From positions 1 to 49,445 of the forward strand of contig CACWOS010000018.1 of assembly GCA_902762565.1 (NCBI GenBank): DNA of 49,445 nucleotides, read 5' to 3'. Shown piece by piece: positions 7,561 through 16,360 of this stretch. This DNA comes from an uncultured Prevotellaceae bacterium. Lineage in GTDB: Bacteria; Bacteroidota; Bacteroidia; Bacteroidales; Bacteroidaceae. Position numbers and translations under genes: made by a program. The number at the start of each line of letters is the position of its first letter. Position 1 is the stretch's first letter. The notes beneath the pieces are model-generated. The model was not told the DNA's origin, searched no databases, and saw nothing but the letters and a program-made list of their open reading frames with translations.

Positions 7561-9438
7561 TTAAAAGGAGACGTTCACGCCACCCATAAACGTGGCGCGT
7601 GGCATGGGATAGCCCAGATTAATTTCATATTGCTTGGCCAGCAGGTTTTCACCACGTGCCCAAAGTGAGAAATTCTTTGTCAGGGCATAAGTGGCTGCGA
7701 GACTAATGAGATTGAACTTCTCCTTCTGCTCGGCATCGCCTACTGCGGTATAGAGATCCTTTACGAACTGGTAGCCGAGATTGATAGTGAGCTTATCGCA
7801 GCGATAGTCCAAACCAAGATAGCTTTTCTGCTTAGGTGCACCCACCACGGGATTCTTCATGTGAAGGAAGGCACTATTGTAAGTAATGCTGAGGTTCGGA
7901 ATGAGCATATAGCTCAGTTCCAATTCAAGTCCGTAGTTCTCTAACTCACCTGTATTGATATTGCGTCCTGCAACGGTTTGTATGAGATTGTCGCCCTTGA
8001 GATAGAAGAGGTTAATGCCATAGGTGAGATCCTCTTCTTCGAGGTGGTGACGCCACGAGAGCTCGTAGTTCCAGAGGCGTTCGGCACGCAGCGAGTCGTG
8101 ATTGGCAGTGCCATAAAGATACATCTCGCGTGTGGTAGGATTGCGGAATCCCTTGCTAGCCGAAGCCTTCAGTTCGGCAGTGGATAGTGCACGCCAGACG
8201 ACACCCACTTGAGGTTCCCATTCACTACCTGCCGTAGAGTGATGGTCGTAACGCAGACCAGCATCGACGGTGAGCCATGATGTCAGGTCTTGGCGGAAGT
8301 CGACGTAACCAGCCCATTCGTTTTCGTGCGAATGGCAGCTCTGCATGAGTCGCTGCTTCGTGGTGACCACTTCACCCGTCTCACGATTGGTATACCAGGC
8401 ACGTCCGTAGATGTGCTGATAGTCGACACCAACCGTCACACGATTGCCTTCGAAGAGCTGGGCACTCTGCCACCATGACACACCAGCCACAGCATCCTTA
8501 GAACGGAAAAGATCGGTCTGCGGTTTGCCACCCACGGCATTGTAGCCATCGTTGATTTTATGGCGTCCAAAGTTGTCGTAGACACTCAATCCGCCACTGG
8601 TACGCTGATAGTGGTTCTCAATGGCCAGCGACACTTCACCACGCGTTATCCACTGGTCGTTCTCAAGCTTTAACTGAGAGACCGCTCCAGGATTTGAGGC
8701 ATTCCAATGCGTCACATTACCTGCAAGCGATGCACGCCAATGGTCACTAATGTCGTAGCCCAACTTCAGGAATCCGCCATATTGTTCGAAGCCCATATTG
8801 GGACGATGATTATCAGAACGGCCGTACTGTGCAGCGACGGTGCTGCTGAAGCGTCCCAGACGAACCTGATTGGAAGCCTCAGCCTGAACGGTACCCCAAC
8901 TGCCTGCACCAATGGTGGCATTTGTCGATGTGGCACGACCCACAGGGGCCTTTCGCGTGACAATGTTTATTACGCCTCCCATCGCATTCGAGCCATAGAG
9001 CATGGAAGCTGGACCACGCAACACCTCGACACGTTCAGCCATCAGCGTCAGATAGCTGTCGGCCAGCGAGTGGCCATAGACGCCCTGATATTGCGGATGA
9101 CCATCAATCAAGACGAGCATCTGCCCTGCCCCACTGGATATACCACGGAAATTGATGCTACCAGCAGCACCCGTAGACACACCATAGCCCATCATGCCAC
9201 GTGACGTCACAAAGAGGCTAGGCACTTGTTGCATGGCGGTAGGCAGAACGCTGGTCTGATGTTGTTCAGTCAGCGTCTGACGATCAATCACTGTCACCGT
9301 CATAGGCAGGTGGCGCACGTCTGTAGCGGCGCGTGTTCCTGTTACTACTACCTCCTGCAACTGGAGGGAATCGCTCTGCGCCAAGGCGCTTGTAGCAGCT
9401 GCTACGTTCATCAAAAAGATAAGAATTCTCTGTTTCAT
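7561..9438 (-). CDS. TonB-dependent outer-membrane receptor (BtuB/Cir-like)
   Basis: This is a 625-residue protein with a Sec signal peptide ending in TSALAQ. A plug domain covers about residues 28-150 (LQEVVVTGTRAATDVRHLPM is the TonB box region; LRGPASMLYGSNAMGGVINI is the classic plug motif). A barrel follows and ends in a terminal aromatic, GGVNVSF. It lacks the N-terminal carboxypeptidase-like domain of SusC proteins and is shorter, so it belongs with vitamin, siderophore or metal receptors. The gene heads a unit with the ECF S component. A TATCTTTG box lies 27 bp upstream of the ATG. Ligand unknown. Confidence 0.9.
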   Translation of the reverse strand: MKQRILIFLMNVAAATSALAQSDSLQLQEVVVTGTRAATDVRHLPMTVTVIDRQTLTEQHQTSVLPTAMQQVPSLFVTSRGMMGYGVSTGAAGSINFRGISSGAGQMLVLIDGHPQYQGVYGHSLADSYLTLMAERVEVLRGPASMLYGSNAMGGVINIVTRKAPVGRATSTNATIGAGSWGTVQAEASNQVRLGRFSSTVAAQYGRSDNHRPNMGFEQYGGFLKLGYDISDHWRASLAGNVTHWNASNPGAVSQLKLENDQWITRGEVSLAIENHYQRTSGGLSVYDNFGRHKINDGYNAVGGKPQTDLFRSKDAVAGVSWWQSAQLFEGNRVTVGVDYQHIYGRAWYTNRETGEVVTTKQRLMQSCHSHENEWAGYVDFRQDLTSWLTVDAGLRYDHHSTAGSEWEPQVGVVWRALSTAELKASASKGFRNPTTREMYLYGTANHDSLRAERLWNYELSWRHHLEEEDLTYGINLFYLKGDNLIQTVAGRNINTGELENYGLELELSYMLIPNLSITYNSAFLHMKNPVVGAPKQKSYLGLDYRCDKLTINLGYQFVKDLYTAVGDAEQKEKFNLISLAATYALTKNFSLWARGENLLAKQYEINLGYPMPRATFMGGVNVSF

Positions 9439-9464
9439 TAGTCTAGTTAATATGTTTTTGCTTG

Positions 9465-9472
9465 CAAAGATA
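9465..9472 (-). promoter_or_regulatory. Bacteroidetes -7 box (TATCTTTG) for the TonB-receptor unit
   Basis: TATCTTTG on the minus strand lies 26 bp before the ATG at 9438, leaving a leader of about 20 nt, too short for a riboswitch. No clear TTTG partner is seen. Confidence 0.5.
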
Positions 9473-9521
9473 ATAATAATTCGGAAATAACCAATACATT
9501 TTGCCCATAAAAATCAACAGC

Positions 9522-9576
9522 AAAAAAGGTAGCACCACCTGCTCTGGTCATTGTCGACCTTGGGCAGATGGTGCTA
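9522..9576 (-). terminator. Intrinsic terminator of the SusCD operon
   Basis: On the minus strand TAGCACCATCTGC (9576-9564) pairs with GCAGGTGGTGCTA (9542-9530), a 13-bp stem with one G-T wobble, followed by CC and a six-T run (9527-9522). It lies 27 bp after the stop of the surface lipoprotein gene, so it ends the SusC-SusD-lipoprotein transcript before the TonB unit. Confidence 0.85.
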
Positions 9577-9602
9577 AGCGTTTTCTTTTCAGTAACTGAA
9601 CA

Positions 9603-11177
9603 CTACTCGATGGTAATCTTCAGCAGGTCGAAGCCATGGCCTACTACCTGCAGGTTGCCGTTATTCAGCAATTCCATAGACTTCTTGGTCAACTTAAATT
9701 CTATCTCAGTGTCTTCGAAGGTAATGTCTACATCGCCACGGTTAGGATCTGTACCACCATTCACGATGTCTGCCCAACCGACTGCAGCACAACCCTTGGC
9801 ATATTCACCATCGGTACGATTCACATAAAGGCGGAGTACAGAACCAGGACCAGCCGTCTGCTTCAATTGTGCAGTGATGGTTCCGTCGTCTTCCCAGATA
9901 TTACCCCAGTCTACTGGATGGCTACCTGCCCACAATTCTTCTTCACTGGGCTGAATGAGCGTAATCTTCAGGAGGTCGAAGCCGTGACCAACAACCTGGA
10001 AGTTATTCTGTTCCAGCAGTTCCATAGACTTAGCTGTGAGTACGAAGTCAACATACGTATCTTCAAATGTAATGTCTACATCGCCACGGTTAGGATCTGA
10101 ACCACCATTCACGATGTCTGCCCAGTTGACGGCAGCGCAACCCTTGGCATACTCTGCGTCAGTACGATTCACGTAGAGACGGAGGATAGCACGAGGCTTA
10201 GCAATTTCCTTCAGTGTAGCAGCCAACTCGTTCTTCTCAAAGATGTTACCCCAGTCTACTGGATGGTTGCCTTCCCACAGGATTTCCTCTGCGATGAGCG
10301 AAACCTTGATGGTAGCGTTATCAACGATTGTACCATTCTGGAGGAATTTAAGAGCAACACCACTATTGTTAGTGACCTTCACATCATATACGCCCTCTTC
10401 AAGAGCAGGCAACTTAATGACTATCTGTTCATCAGTAAGACTCTCAATAGAGCATTCTACGCCATTGACCGTTACAGATGTCACATCACCCAGTTTACGA
10501 CCAGGAATTGTGACCAGACCTTCAGACTGTCCCATGAAATCACTCTTAGTAATAAGAGGATCGCCATAGATGGTTACCCAACCACTACCATAGGACTGCC
10601 CCGTTTCGTCAACAAGCGACAAACGGAACTTGCCGTCTGCCATATCAGCGGGCAACGTATACTCAATGCTGCTACTAGTGGCTGCTGTAACATCAATCTC
10701 ACGACCGTTAATCTTGACTTTCTTAATATTGAACAGATTAGAACCAGTCATGGTAACAGCATCTCCAGGAGCCTGAAGACGTGAATCGTCGCCAACTGCT
10801 GGGTCACCAGCGAGTGCTTTCACTACCATTCGGATATTACGATAGGTCTCCTTACCTTTTACAGTAGTAGCCACTATCTTCAGATTGTAGTCACCTGCAT
10901 CGAAAAACCTGTCAATATAAGCACCTTCATAGGCAAGTACGTCACCGTCATACCACCTGACAGTAGTCATGTCTGCTGGTGTTACGAGCACCTGGAATTG
11001 CATTTTTTGGTCACGGTTCAGTTCAAAACCGCTACCAGGGAAGTCTGTATTCAAGATACGAGGAGCATCTTCGTCTGTGACAGTAAAGAAGGCTTCTTCG
11101 TTATTGGAGCAGCTTGTGAGGGCTACGGAAAAACCGCAACACACAAGGCAAGCTGATAAAATATTCTTGATTTTCAT
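9603..11177 (-). CDS. PUL surface lipoprotein (SusE position) with IPT/TIG domains and two tandem binding-like modules
   Basis: This is a 524-residue lipoprotein (VALTSCSNNEE). Residues about 35-120 look PKD-like. Residues about 135-290 hold two IPT/TIG-like Ig folds (GDAVTMTGSNLFNIKKVKIN and GLVTIPGRKLGDVTSVTVNG). Then come two modules of about 116 residues that are near copies. Each begins LWxGxHPVDWGNIx, carries LRLYVNRTDxEYAKGCAAVxW and NRGDVDITFEDT, and ends QVVGHGFDLLKIT. The last gene of a SusCD operon usually encodes a surface glycan-binding protein, which fits. The modules share their edge motifs (LWxG at the start, GHGF plus hydrophobic-K at the end) with the secreted protein at 17715-18626. 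The glycan-binding role is inferred. Confidence 0.8.
   Translation of the reverse strand: MKIKNILSACLVCCGFSVALTSCSNNEEAFFTVTDEDAPRILNTDFPGSGFELNRDQKMQFQVLVTPADMTTVRWYDGDVLAYEGAYIDRFFDAGDYNLKIVATTVKGKETYRNIRMVVKALAGDPAVGDDSRLQAPGDAVTMTGSNLFNIKKVKINGREIDVTAATSSSIEYTLPADMADGKFRLSLVDETGQSYGSGWVTIYGDPLITKSDFMGQSEGLVTIPGRKLGDVTSVTVNGVECSIESLTDEQIVIKLPALEEGVYDVKVTNNSGVALKFLQNGTIVDNATIKVSLIAEEILWEGNHPVDWGNIFEKNELAATLKEIAKPRAILRLYVNRTDAEYAKGCAAVNWADIVNGGSDPNRGDVDITFEDTYVDFVLTAKSMELLEQNNFQVVGHGFDLLKITLIQPSEEELWAGSHPVDWGNIWEDDGTITAQLKQTAGPGSVLRLYVNRTDGEYAKGCAAVGWADIVNGGTDPNRGDVDITFEDTEIEFKLTKKSMELLNNGNLQVVGHGFDLLKITIE
9606..10301 (-). repeat. 348-bp tandem duplication encoding two binding-like modules
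   Basis: Long identical stretches recur 348 bp apart; the CATCGCCACGGTTAGGATCT string, for example, starts at 9731 and again at 10079. The distance is 116 codons, so the duplication keeps frame. Differences at many third positions show it is not the youngest duplication in the locus. Confidence 0.8.
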
Positions 11178-11193
11178 AATCTTCTATCTTTTA

Positions 11194-12996
11194 TTATTTA
11201 TGTTCATCATACTTAACTTTAATCTCCTTATCATCCCACCAGACACGATGGTGCCAGTCGTCCTTTCCGCCCATAGGGCCAATAGCCGTCTCATAGTTTG
11301 TTGTGTTGTACTTGGACTCCAGCGTAGGATAACAGAGACGGTTAGGTGTGCTTAAATCATCAGAATCGTAGGTAAAGTCGGAGTTCTTGCCCAACGTATT
11401 ACGATCCTTCATCTTAGGATAGTCAGCACGGCGCAAGTTAGCCCAAGCCTCTGCAGGGTTCATCATGTGTAGAATCCATGCCTGCAGATTGATAGCCTCG
11501 CGGGCTCCTTCTTCGGTGGTCAGTGTGCTCTTTGCTACCATATTGTTCACGTAAGTTTCAATATCAGCATCTGCAATGACATCATCACTCTCGAGATAAT
11601 ATTTGTTGATATGCAGGAGAGCCTCACGAGTACCATTCTTGTAATGATCTACTACAGAACCATCTACATCCCAGTCCTTGCTCTTGGCTTCAGCCAGCAG
11701 CAGTTCAACCTCAGGATAGGTCATCAGGATACCTGGACGATCGGGCATTTCAAAGTCAAGAGACAATGCGGGACGCATCATACGCTCAGGATAATTGTTC
11801 TTATCGTATCCAACCTCAGGGAACTGAGTGGCAAGCTTATGCAAAGTAGGAAGCACTGTTTCACTATGTGCAGGAGCAGAAAGCCAAGGGCTGCCGTACC
11901 AAGCATAGCCAGGATCACAAGGACTCTCTTCCTTACCATTTTCGGTCAAATAACGAATTACCTCGTCAGTCAAATCTTTGTTACCAATCTTATCTGGCTT
12001 AATCTCACTACGTTTAATATTCAGGTAGTGGCGGACAATCTTGTAACGACGGGGGTCGTTATTCTCATTCAAATATTCCCACAAAGTAGAACTTACGAAG
12101 GAAGGAGATTGAGAATCCTGTCCATAAAGCATCTCACCCAAAGCATTTACACGATAGTCGTACTCGTTAGATCCGGCATAAAGTGTAAAGGGCCTGTTCT
12201 CATATTTGATGAAAGCATCCTCCTTAGAAGACATGATATAGCCAGCGGGATCATGGTATGCAGCCTCGAACTCGCTCCGAGCATTGAGGGCTTCTGGTTT
12301 ATCGGGATCTCCCTTTGCCACATCAGAGATACGCATAGCATAGCGCATACGCAGCGAGTTTGCATACTTCTTCCACATGTCCACATCACCAATATAGTTG
12401 GTTACGTCGCCGGAAATAGCATCGCTACCAGTACCCAGCTGAGCTACACAAGCCTTCAACTCAGTGAATATCCATTTATAGATATCCTCCTGCTTATCGT
12501 ATGCGGGAGTGGCCAGGTCTTTCCCCAAACCCTCAGCAATAGACAGGCAAGGAACATCACCATAAACATCGGTCAGTACTGACATCAAATAAACGCGATG
12601 GATACGCAGTACCGCATTCAGGTTCAATTTGTCAGAAGAATGATCAATAGCATCGCGTAGATTCTTGATAGCTACCGTATAGTATCTGTCCCAAATGAGA
12701 CGAGCCTGATCGTCTTCATAGTGAACACTTCCTGCATACTTGCTAACATTCCAACCACCTGCAAAGTGCTGGGTGAAGCCAGTAATATAGCTACGATAGG
12801 TATCCATCAGTCCAAAGTCACCATATGTCTGCAACAGGGCTGTTGTCAGCTGACCATTGGGGTCAGTTGTCAAAGTCTTGGTATTATCCGTATTAATTGC
12901 CTGCATGTGTTCATCACTGCACGAAACAAAGGGTGCTGTCATACAGCAACTAACAAAACAGGCTGCGAGTATATTTTTAATATTTTTTGTTGTCAT
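11194..12996 (-). CDS. SusD-like outer-membrane lipoprotein (SusD/RagB family)
   Basis: This is a surface lipoprotein that caps the SusC pore and binds oligosaccharide. The likely start is ATG at 12996, not the frame's upstream ATG at 13014, because an ideal Shine-Dalgarno (AAGGAGGAA) lies at 13011-13003, between the two. The product is then about 600 residues and begins MTTKNIKNILAACFVSCC, with the lipobox cysteine in PFVSCSD. TPR-like helices fill the body, and MNPAEAWANLRRADYPKM near the C-terminus is the signature of the SusD-like group often paired with large SusC proteins. The gene follows SusC by 18 bp. Which glucan it binds is inferred from the GH5 and GH94 neighbours. Confidence 0.9.
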   Translation of the reverse strand: MTTKNIKNILAACFVSCCMTAPFVSCSDEHMQAINTDNTKTLTTDPNGQLTTALLQTYGDFGLMDTYRSYITGFTQHFAGGWNVSKYAGSVHYEDDQARLIWDRYYTVAIKNLRDAIDHSSDKLNLNAVLRIHRVYLMSVLTDVYGDVPCLSIAEGLGKDLATPAYDKQEDIYKWIFTELKACVAQLGTGSDAISGDVTNYIGDVDMWKKYANSLRMRYAMRISDVAKGDPDKPEALNARSEFEAAYHDPAGYIMSSKEDAFIKYENRPFTLYAGSNEYDYRVNALGEMLYGQDSQSPSFVSSTLWEYLNENNDPRRYKIVRHYLNIKRSEIKPDKIGNKDLTDEVIRYLTENGKEESPCDPGYAWYGSPWLSAPAHSETVLPTLHKLATQFPEVGYDKNNYPERMMRPALSLDFEMPDRPGILMTYPEVELLLAEAKSKDWDVDGSVVDHYKNGTREALLHINKYYLESDDVIADADIETYVNNMVAKSTLTTEEGAREAINLQAWILHMMNPAEAWANLRRADYPKMKDRNTLGKNSDFTYDSDDLSTPNRLCYPTLESKYNTTNYETAIGPMGGKDDWHHRVWWDDKEIKVKYDEHK

Positions 12997-13002
12997 AGTT
13001 TC

Positions 13003-13011
13003 TTCCTCCTT
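13003..13011 (-). promoter_or_regulatory. Strong Shine-Dalgarno that decides the SusD start
   Basis: AAGGAGGAA on the minus strand ends 6 bp before the ATG at 12996. Strong Shine-Dalgarno sequences are uncommon in Bacteroidetes, where most starts here have A-rich leaders, so this one probably raises SusD translation relative to SusC. Confidence 0.65.
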
Positions 13012-13014
13012 CAT

Positions 13015-16000
13015 TTAGAATGTAACGTTAACATTGAAACCATAGCTGCGACGTGAGGGCAGTGAGCCATACTCCAGACCCATGCCAGAGGTATTATAAC
13101 CTGAGTCAGGATCTATGTTAGGAATACGCTTCCAAATGATGAACGGGTTGCGAGCCACGAAACTCAGGCTCAGGCTCTTCACAATCTTCAGTTTGCTGAG
13201 CATCTTCTCAGGGAAGGTGTAGCCGAAGGTAATTTCACGACACTTTACATAAGAGTTATCATAGATAAACATAGAAGGTGCATTGTCTGCACAGTGACTC
13301 CAATAATCCTCTGGGTTGACAGGGATATCGTTCTGGCGATAGCCAGTAACATTGCCTGCCTCATCCTTTATCTCTATGACACCAGGAACAATGTAACCAC
13401 GTGCATTGCCTTCATTTCGCCAGGTAGTAAGATCCTTACCTGCAGCCTGACGAGCTTCTTCTGAAGCATACCATTCCTCACGGCCTTCAAGAGTAGCGGA
13501 AGCCTTACCTGTCTGGTAAGCAGAACGCATAGACATAGAGAAGAGGTCAGCACCTACCTTCACGTCGAAGCCAGCAGAGAGCTTGAAGTTCTTATAAGTA
13601 AAGGTAGAATAGAAACCACCTGTCCAATCCCAAGAGGCATTACCTAGGGTACGCATCTTGTTGTCCACCTCAGGCAGACCAGTTCCTGCATTGATAATCA
13701 CCTGACCATCAGCAGTACGCTTGAAGTCCTTACCCTGAATCGAACCGAAGTTCTGACCTACCTCTGCACCTACAGAGACACCACACCAGCGGGCCTTCTC
13801 AATTTCGAAGTAGTTCATACCTTCTACGAGTTCCTTTACCTTGTTAGAGTTCTTAGAGAAGTTCAAACCTGCATCCCATGCAAAGCCCTTATAGTCGAGC
13901 ACGCGACCATTAAGAGCAATCTCAATACCTTTATTTTCAATCTTACCGGCATTGATCAGACGATAGTCGTAACCTGATGCAGCTGAAGAGGCAAGAGCAA
14001 TAATTTGGTCTTTAGACACCTGATTATAATAGGTAATATCCAAACCTAAACGGTTGTGGAAGAATTTCATCTCCAAACCTAACTCAAATGAGTTGGTACG
14101 GGTGGGCTTCAAATCGGGATTAGGACGAACCGTATTACTAACATATGTCATGGCATAGTCAGGATAAGCATAGCGGCTCTTGGTATAACTAGTGACGAGT
14201 TGATAGGGATCAGTATCACTACCTACCTGAGCAAACGAAGCACGGAATTTACCATAGTTGATAGCGTTCTTGTTTTTCAGGAACTCAGAGAATACTACGC
14301 TGGCCGATACTGAAGGATATACATATACATTGTTGCCTGCAGGCAGTGTGGATGACTTATCGCCACGCAACGTACCTTCCAAATAGTAGGTGTGCCTATA
14401 ACCTACGCTGGCAGAACCATAGACAGAATTGATCTGTTTGGTGTATGAAGCCTGCTGGATACTATGTTCTGCATAGTTCGTGATAGATACTACATTGGGA
14501 ATCTGCTCGTTCAAACCGCTCATAATATCTGTCAGGTTGTCTACCTTAAAGAGGTTACCACCCAAAGTGGCATTGAAGTCGAAATCACCCCACTGGTTGT
14601 TATATAGGGCCAACAACTCAGCATTGATAGTACGATTATTGAAAATCTGGCTCTGCATCTGTCCTGCTTGCTGACCAGGAGTAGTCTTGGCAATATAGTC
14701 ATCGAAGGTCATCTTGTTGATGTCTGTACCGATAGTACCTTGAATCTTCAAGTGTTCATCAATATTATAGATGGCTTTGGCTGTAAAGCGGAATACATCC
14801 TTCTTTGACTTGTTACCATTCTTATAAAGTGACCAATAGGGGTTGATGTTATACATGTCGTTACCGTTCCAGTTGGCATATGAGCCATCAGCATTCTCAT
14901 AATGCTGCAGCCAAGCCTGATTGTAGGTGCCAGCCAGTGTCATGAGATTCTTACCCACATTGCTCTGAGAGTCACCCAGTGCAGGACGGTTAGTTACGTT
15001 CTCGTGAGTATAATTAGCAGTGAAGTCGAGGTCGAACTTACCTGCTGTTGTATTGACACGCAAGTTGAAATTGTCACGGAACATGTGAGTCTTGGGCAGA
15101 ATGTCCTTATTGCGCATGTCGGTGAAACTAAAGCGAACACCCGTCTTACCTGAATTTACCGATAGGATAGCGGTATTCTGAGCGGTAATACCAGTACGGA
15201 AGAAATTAGAGGTATTATCCTTATACATCTGGAAGGGACGCTGTACACCATCGAAGTACTCTACCAAGTGGTTGTCAGCCTTAGGACCCCAGCTACTATT
15301 AGTACCCGAAGAAGCAACTTTACTGAACTGACCATTATAGCCCATACCGTAAACTTGCTGGATATCATCCCACATGGCATTCTGAACATCGAAAGTCAGC
15401 GAGCCGTTATACTCTAAGCCAAACTTGTCTTTCTCAGCTTTCTTAGTGGTAATCAGAATGACGCCATGAGAGGCACGGCTACCATACAAAGCAGAAGCAG
15501 CTGGACCCTTCAGCACGGTCATATTCTCGATATCATCTGGGTTAATGGCTGAGATACCGTCACCAAGGTCGTAGCCACCAGCCTGACCAGCACTACCGAA
15601 GTTGGTATTGTCCAAGGGCACACCATCAATGACATAAAGGGGCTGATTGTTGCCAGTCATCTCCGTATTACCACGCAACAACACGCGCGTAGAACCTGAG
15701 TTACCACCTGCAGTGTTCTGGACTACAAGACCAGCCACCTTACCAGACAGCGAGTTGATGACGTTGGTTTCCTTAGCTTTCTGGAGTTCTTCGCCTTTAA
15801 CTTCAGCTACGCCATAACCCAGAGCCTTGCGCTCGCGCTTGACACCAAGGGCAGTAACGACGACCTCACTCAGCATCGTCTTGTCCTCTTCCATCATAAT
15901 CTTCATGCCCTGCTGAGCTTTAACGGTCTTAGTGGCATAGCCTACGTAGCTGACCTCAAGCATGTCGCCAGGTTTACACTTCAGAGAGAAGCGACCATCG

Positions 16001-16209
16001 AAATCGGTCACTGTACCATTGTTCGTTCCGGCCACTTTAATGGTAGCACCAATCATTGGGCCGTTGGCATCCTCAACAGTACCAGAGATAACCTGGTCGT
16101 TGGGAGCTGCTGCCAGCTCAGTAAGACCGGATACCGAAGCCGAAGCCATCAGCGGCATCCACATCATACCTGCGCCAAACAGACAGAGAAACATTGTTTT
16201 CTTGTTCAT
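13015..16209 (-). CDS. SusC-like TonB-dependent glycan transporter
   Basis: The product is 1064 residues from the ATG at 16209. An earlier in-frame ATG at 16260 overlaps the promoter and adds no signal sequence, so it is rejected. MNKKTMFLCLFGAGMMWMPL is the signal peptide. Residues about 35-115 are a carboxypeptidase-regulatory-like domain (ISGTVEDANGPMIGATIKVA). Then come the plug (LSEVVVTALGVKRERKALGY, LRGNTEMTGNNQPLYVIDGV, LKGPAASALYGSRASHGVIL) and a barrel ending RRSYGFNVNVTF. All marks of the SusC family are present, and a SusD gene follows at once. It imports oligosaccharides with TonB energy, here probably beta-glucan fragments. The operator and promoter at 16258-16360 lie directly upstream. 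Confidence 0.95.
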   Translation of the reverse strand: MNKKTMFLCLFGAGMMWMPLMASASVSGLTELAAAPNDQVISGTVEDANGPMIGATIKVAGTNNGTVTDFDGRFSLKCKPGDMLEVSYVGYATKTVKAQQGMKIMMEEDKTMLSEVVVTALGVKRERKALGYGVAEVKGEELQKAKETNVINSLSGKVAGLVVQNTAGGNSGSTRVLLRGNTEMTGNNQPLYVIDGVPLDNTNFGSAGQAGGYDLGDGISAINPDDIENMTVLKGPAASALYGSRASHGVILITTKKAEKDKFGLEYNGSLTFDVQNAMWDDIQQVYGMGYNGQFSKVASSGTNSSWGPKADNHLVEYFDGVQRPFQMYKDNTSNFFRTGITAQNTAILSVNSGKTGVRFSFTDMRNKDILPKTHMFRDNFNLRVNTTAGKFDLDFTANYTHENVTNRPALGDSQSNVGKNLMTLAGTYNQAWLQHYENADGSYANWNGNDMYNINPYWSLYKNGNKSKKDVFRFTAKAIYNIDEHLKIQGTIGTDINKMTFDDYIAKTTPGQQAGQMQSQIFNNRTINAELLALYNNQWGDFDFNATLGGNLFKVDNLTDIMSGLNEQIPNVVSITNYAEHSIQQASYTKQINSVYGSASVGYRHTYYLEGTLRGDKSSTLPAGNNVYVYPSVSASVVFSEFLKNKNAINYGKFRASFAQVGSDTDPYQLVTSYTKSRYAYPDYAMTYVSNTVRPNPDLKPTRTNSFELGLEMKFFHNRLGLDITYYNQVSKDQIIALASSAASGYDYRLINAGKIENKGIEIALNGRVLDYKGFAWDAGLNFSKNSNKVKELVEGMNYFEIEKARWCGVSVGAEVGQNFGSIQGKDFKRTADGQVIINAGTGLPEVDNKMRTLGNASWDWTGGFYSTFTYKNFKLSAGFDVKVGADLFSMSMRSAYQTGKASATLEGREEWYASEEARQAAGKDLTTWRNEGNARGYIVPGVIEIKDEAGNVTGYRQNDIPVNPEDYWSHCADNAPSMFIYDNSYVKCREITFGYTFPEKMLSKLKIVKSLSLSFVARNPFIIWKRIPNIDPDSGYNTSGMGLEYGSLPSRRSYGFNVNVTF

Positions 16210-16257
16210 TTTTGATTTTTGTTTTGAGTTATAATGATAATAGTGATTTTCTCGCTG

Positions 16258-16360
16258 CAAAGGTATCTATATTTATAGAATAGTAGGTTTGAAGCCACTC
16301 AAAAAAGGTTTGAAAAGCGTGATATGTCAGTAATCAAACTCCTTTTGTCAGTTTTTGTAC
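16258..16360 (-). promoter_or_regulatory. PUL operator and promoter of the SusCD operon
   Basis: A TACCTTTG -7 box lies at 16258-16265. Exactly 20 bp further is GGTTTGAA (plus-strand reading) at 16286-16293, repeated at 16307-16314, a 21-bp period. After 11 bp comes GTCAGTAATCAAAC at 16326-16339, holding an inverted, weaker copy (ATCAAACT). A fourth, faint GTCAG box starts at 16347 and overlaps the stop of the upstream GH5 gene. The same layout precedes 18626 and 24990. The first box falls where the TTTG element would be, which fits an activator replacing it. The AraC protein at 25122-27878 is the obvious candidate binder (inference). Confidence 0.85.

Noticed and set aside
9439-9521. Riboswitch (cobalamin or thiamine type) before the TonB receptor
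   Set aside because: The leader from the -7 box to the ATG is only about 20 nt, with no conserved riboswitch elements.
11611-12582. 323-codon open frame antisense to the SusD gene
   Set aside because: It is the shadow of a well-supported SusD-like gene.
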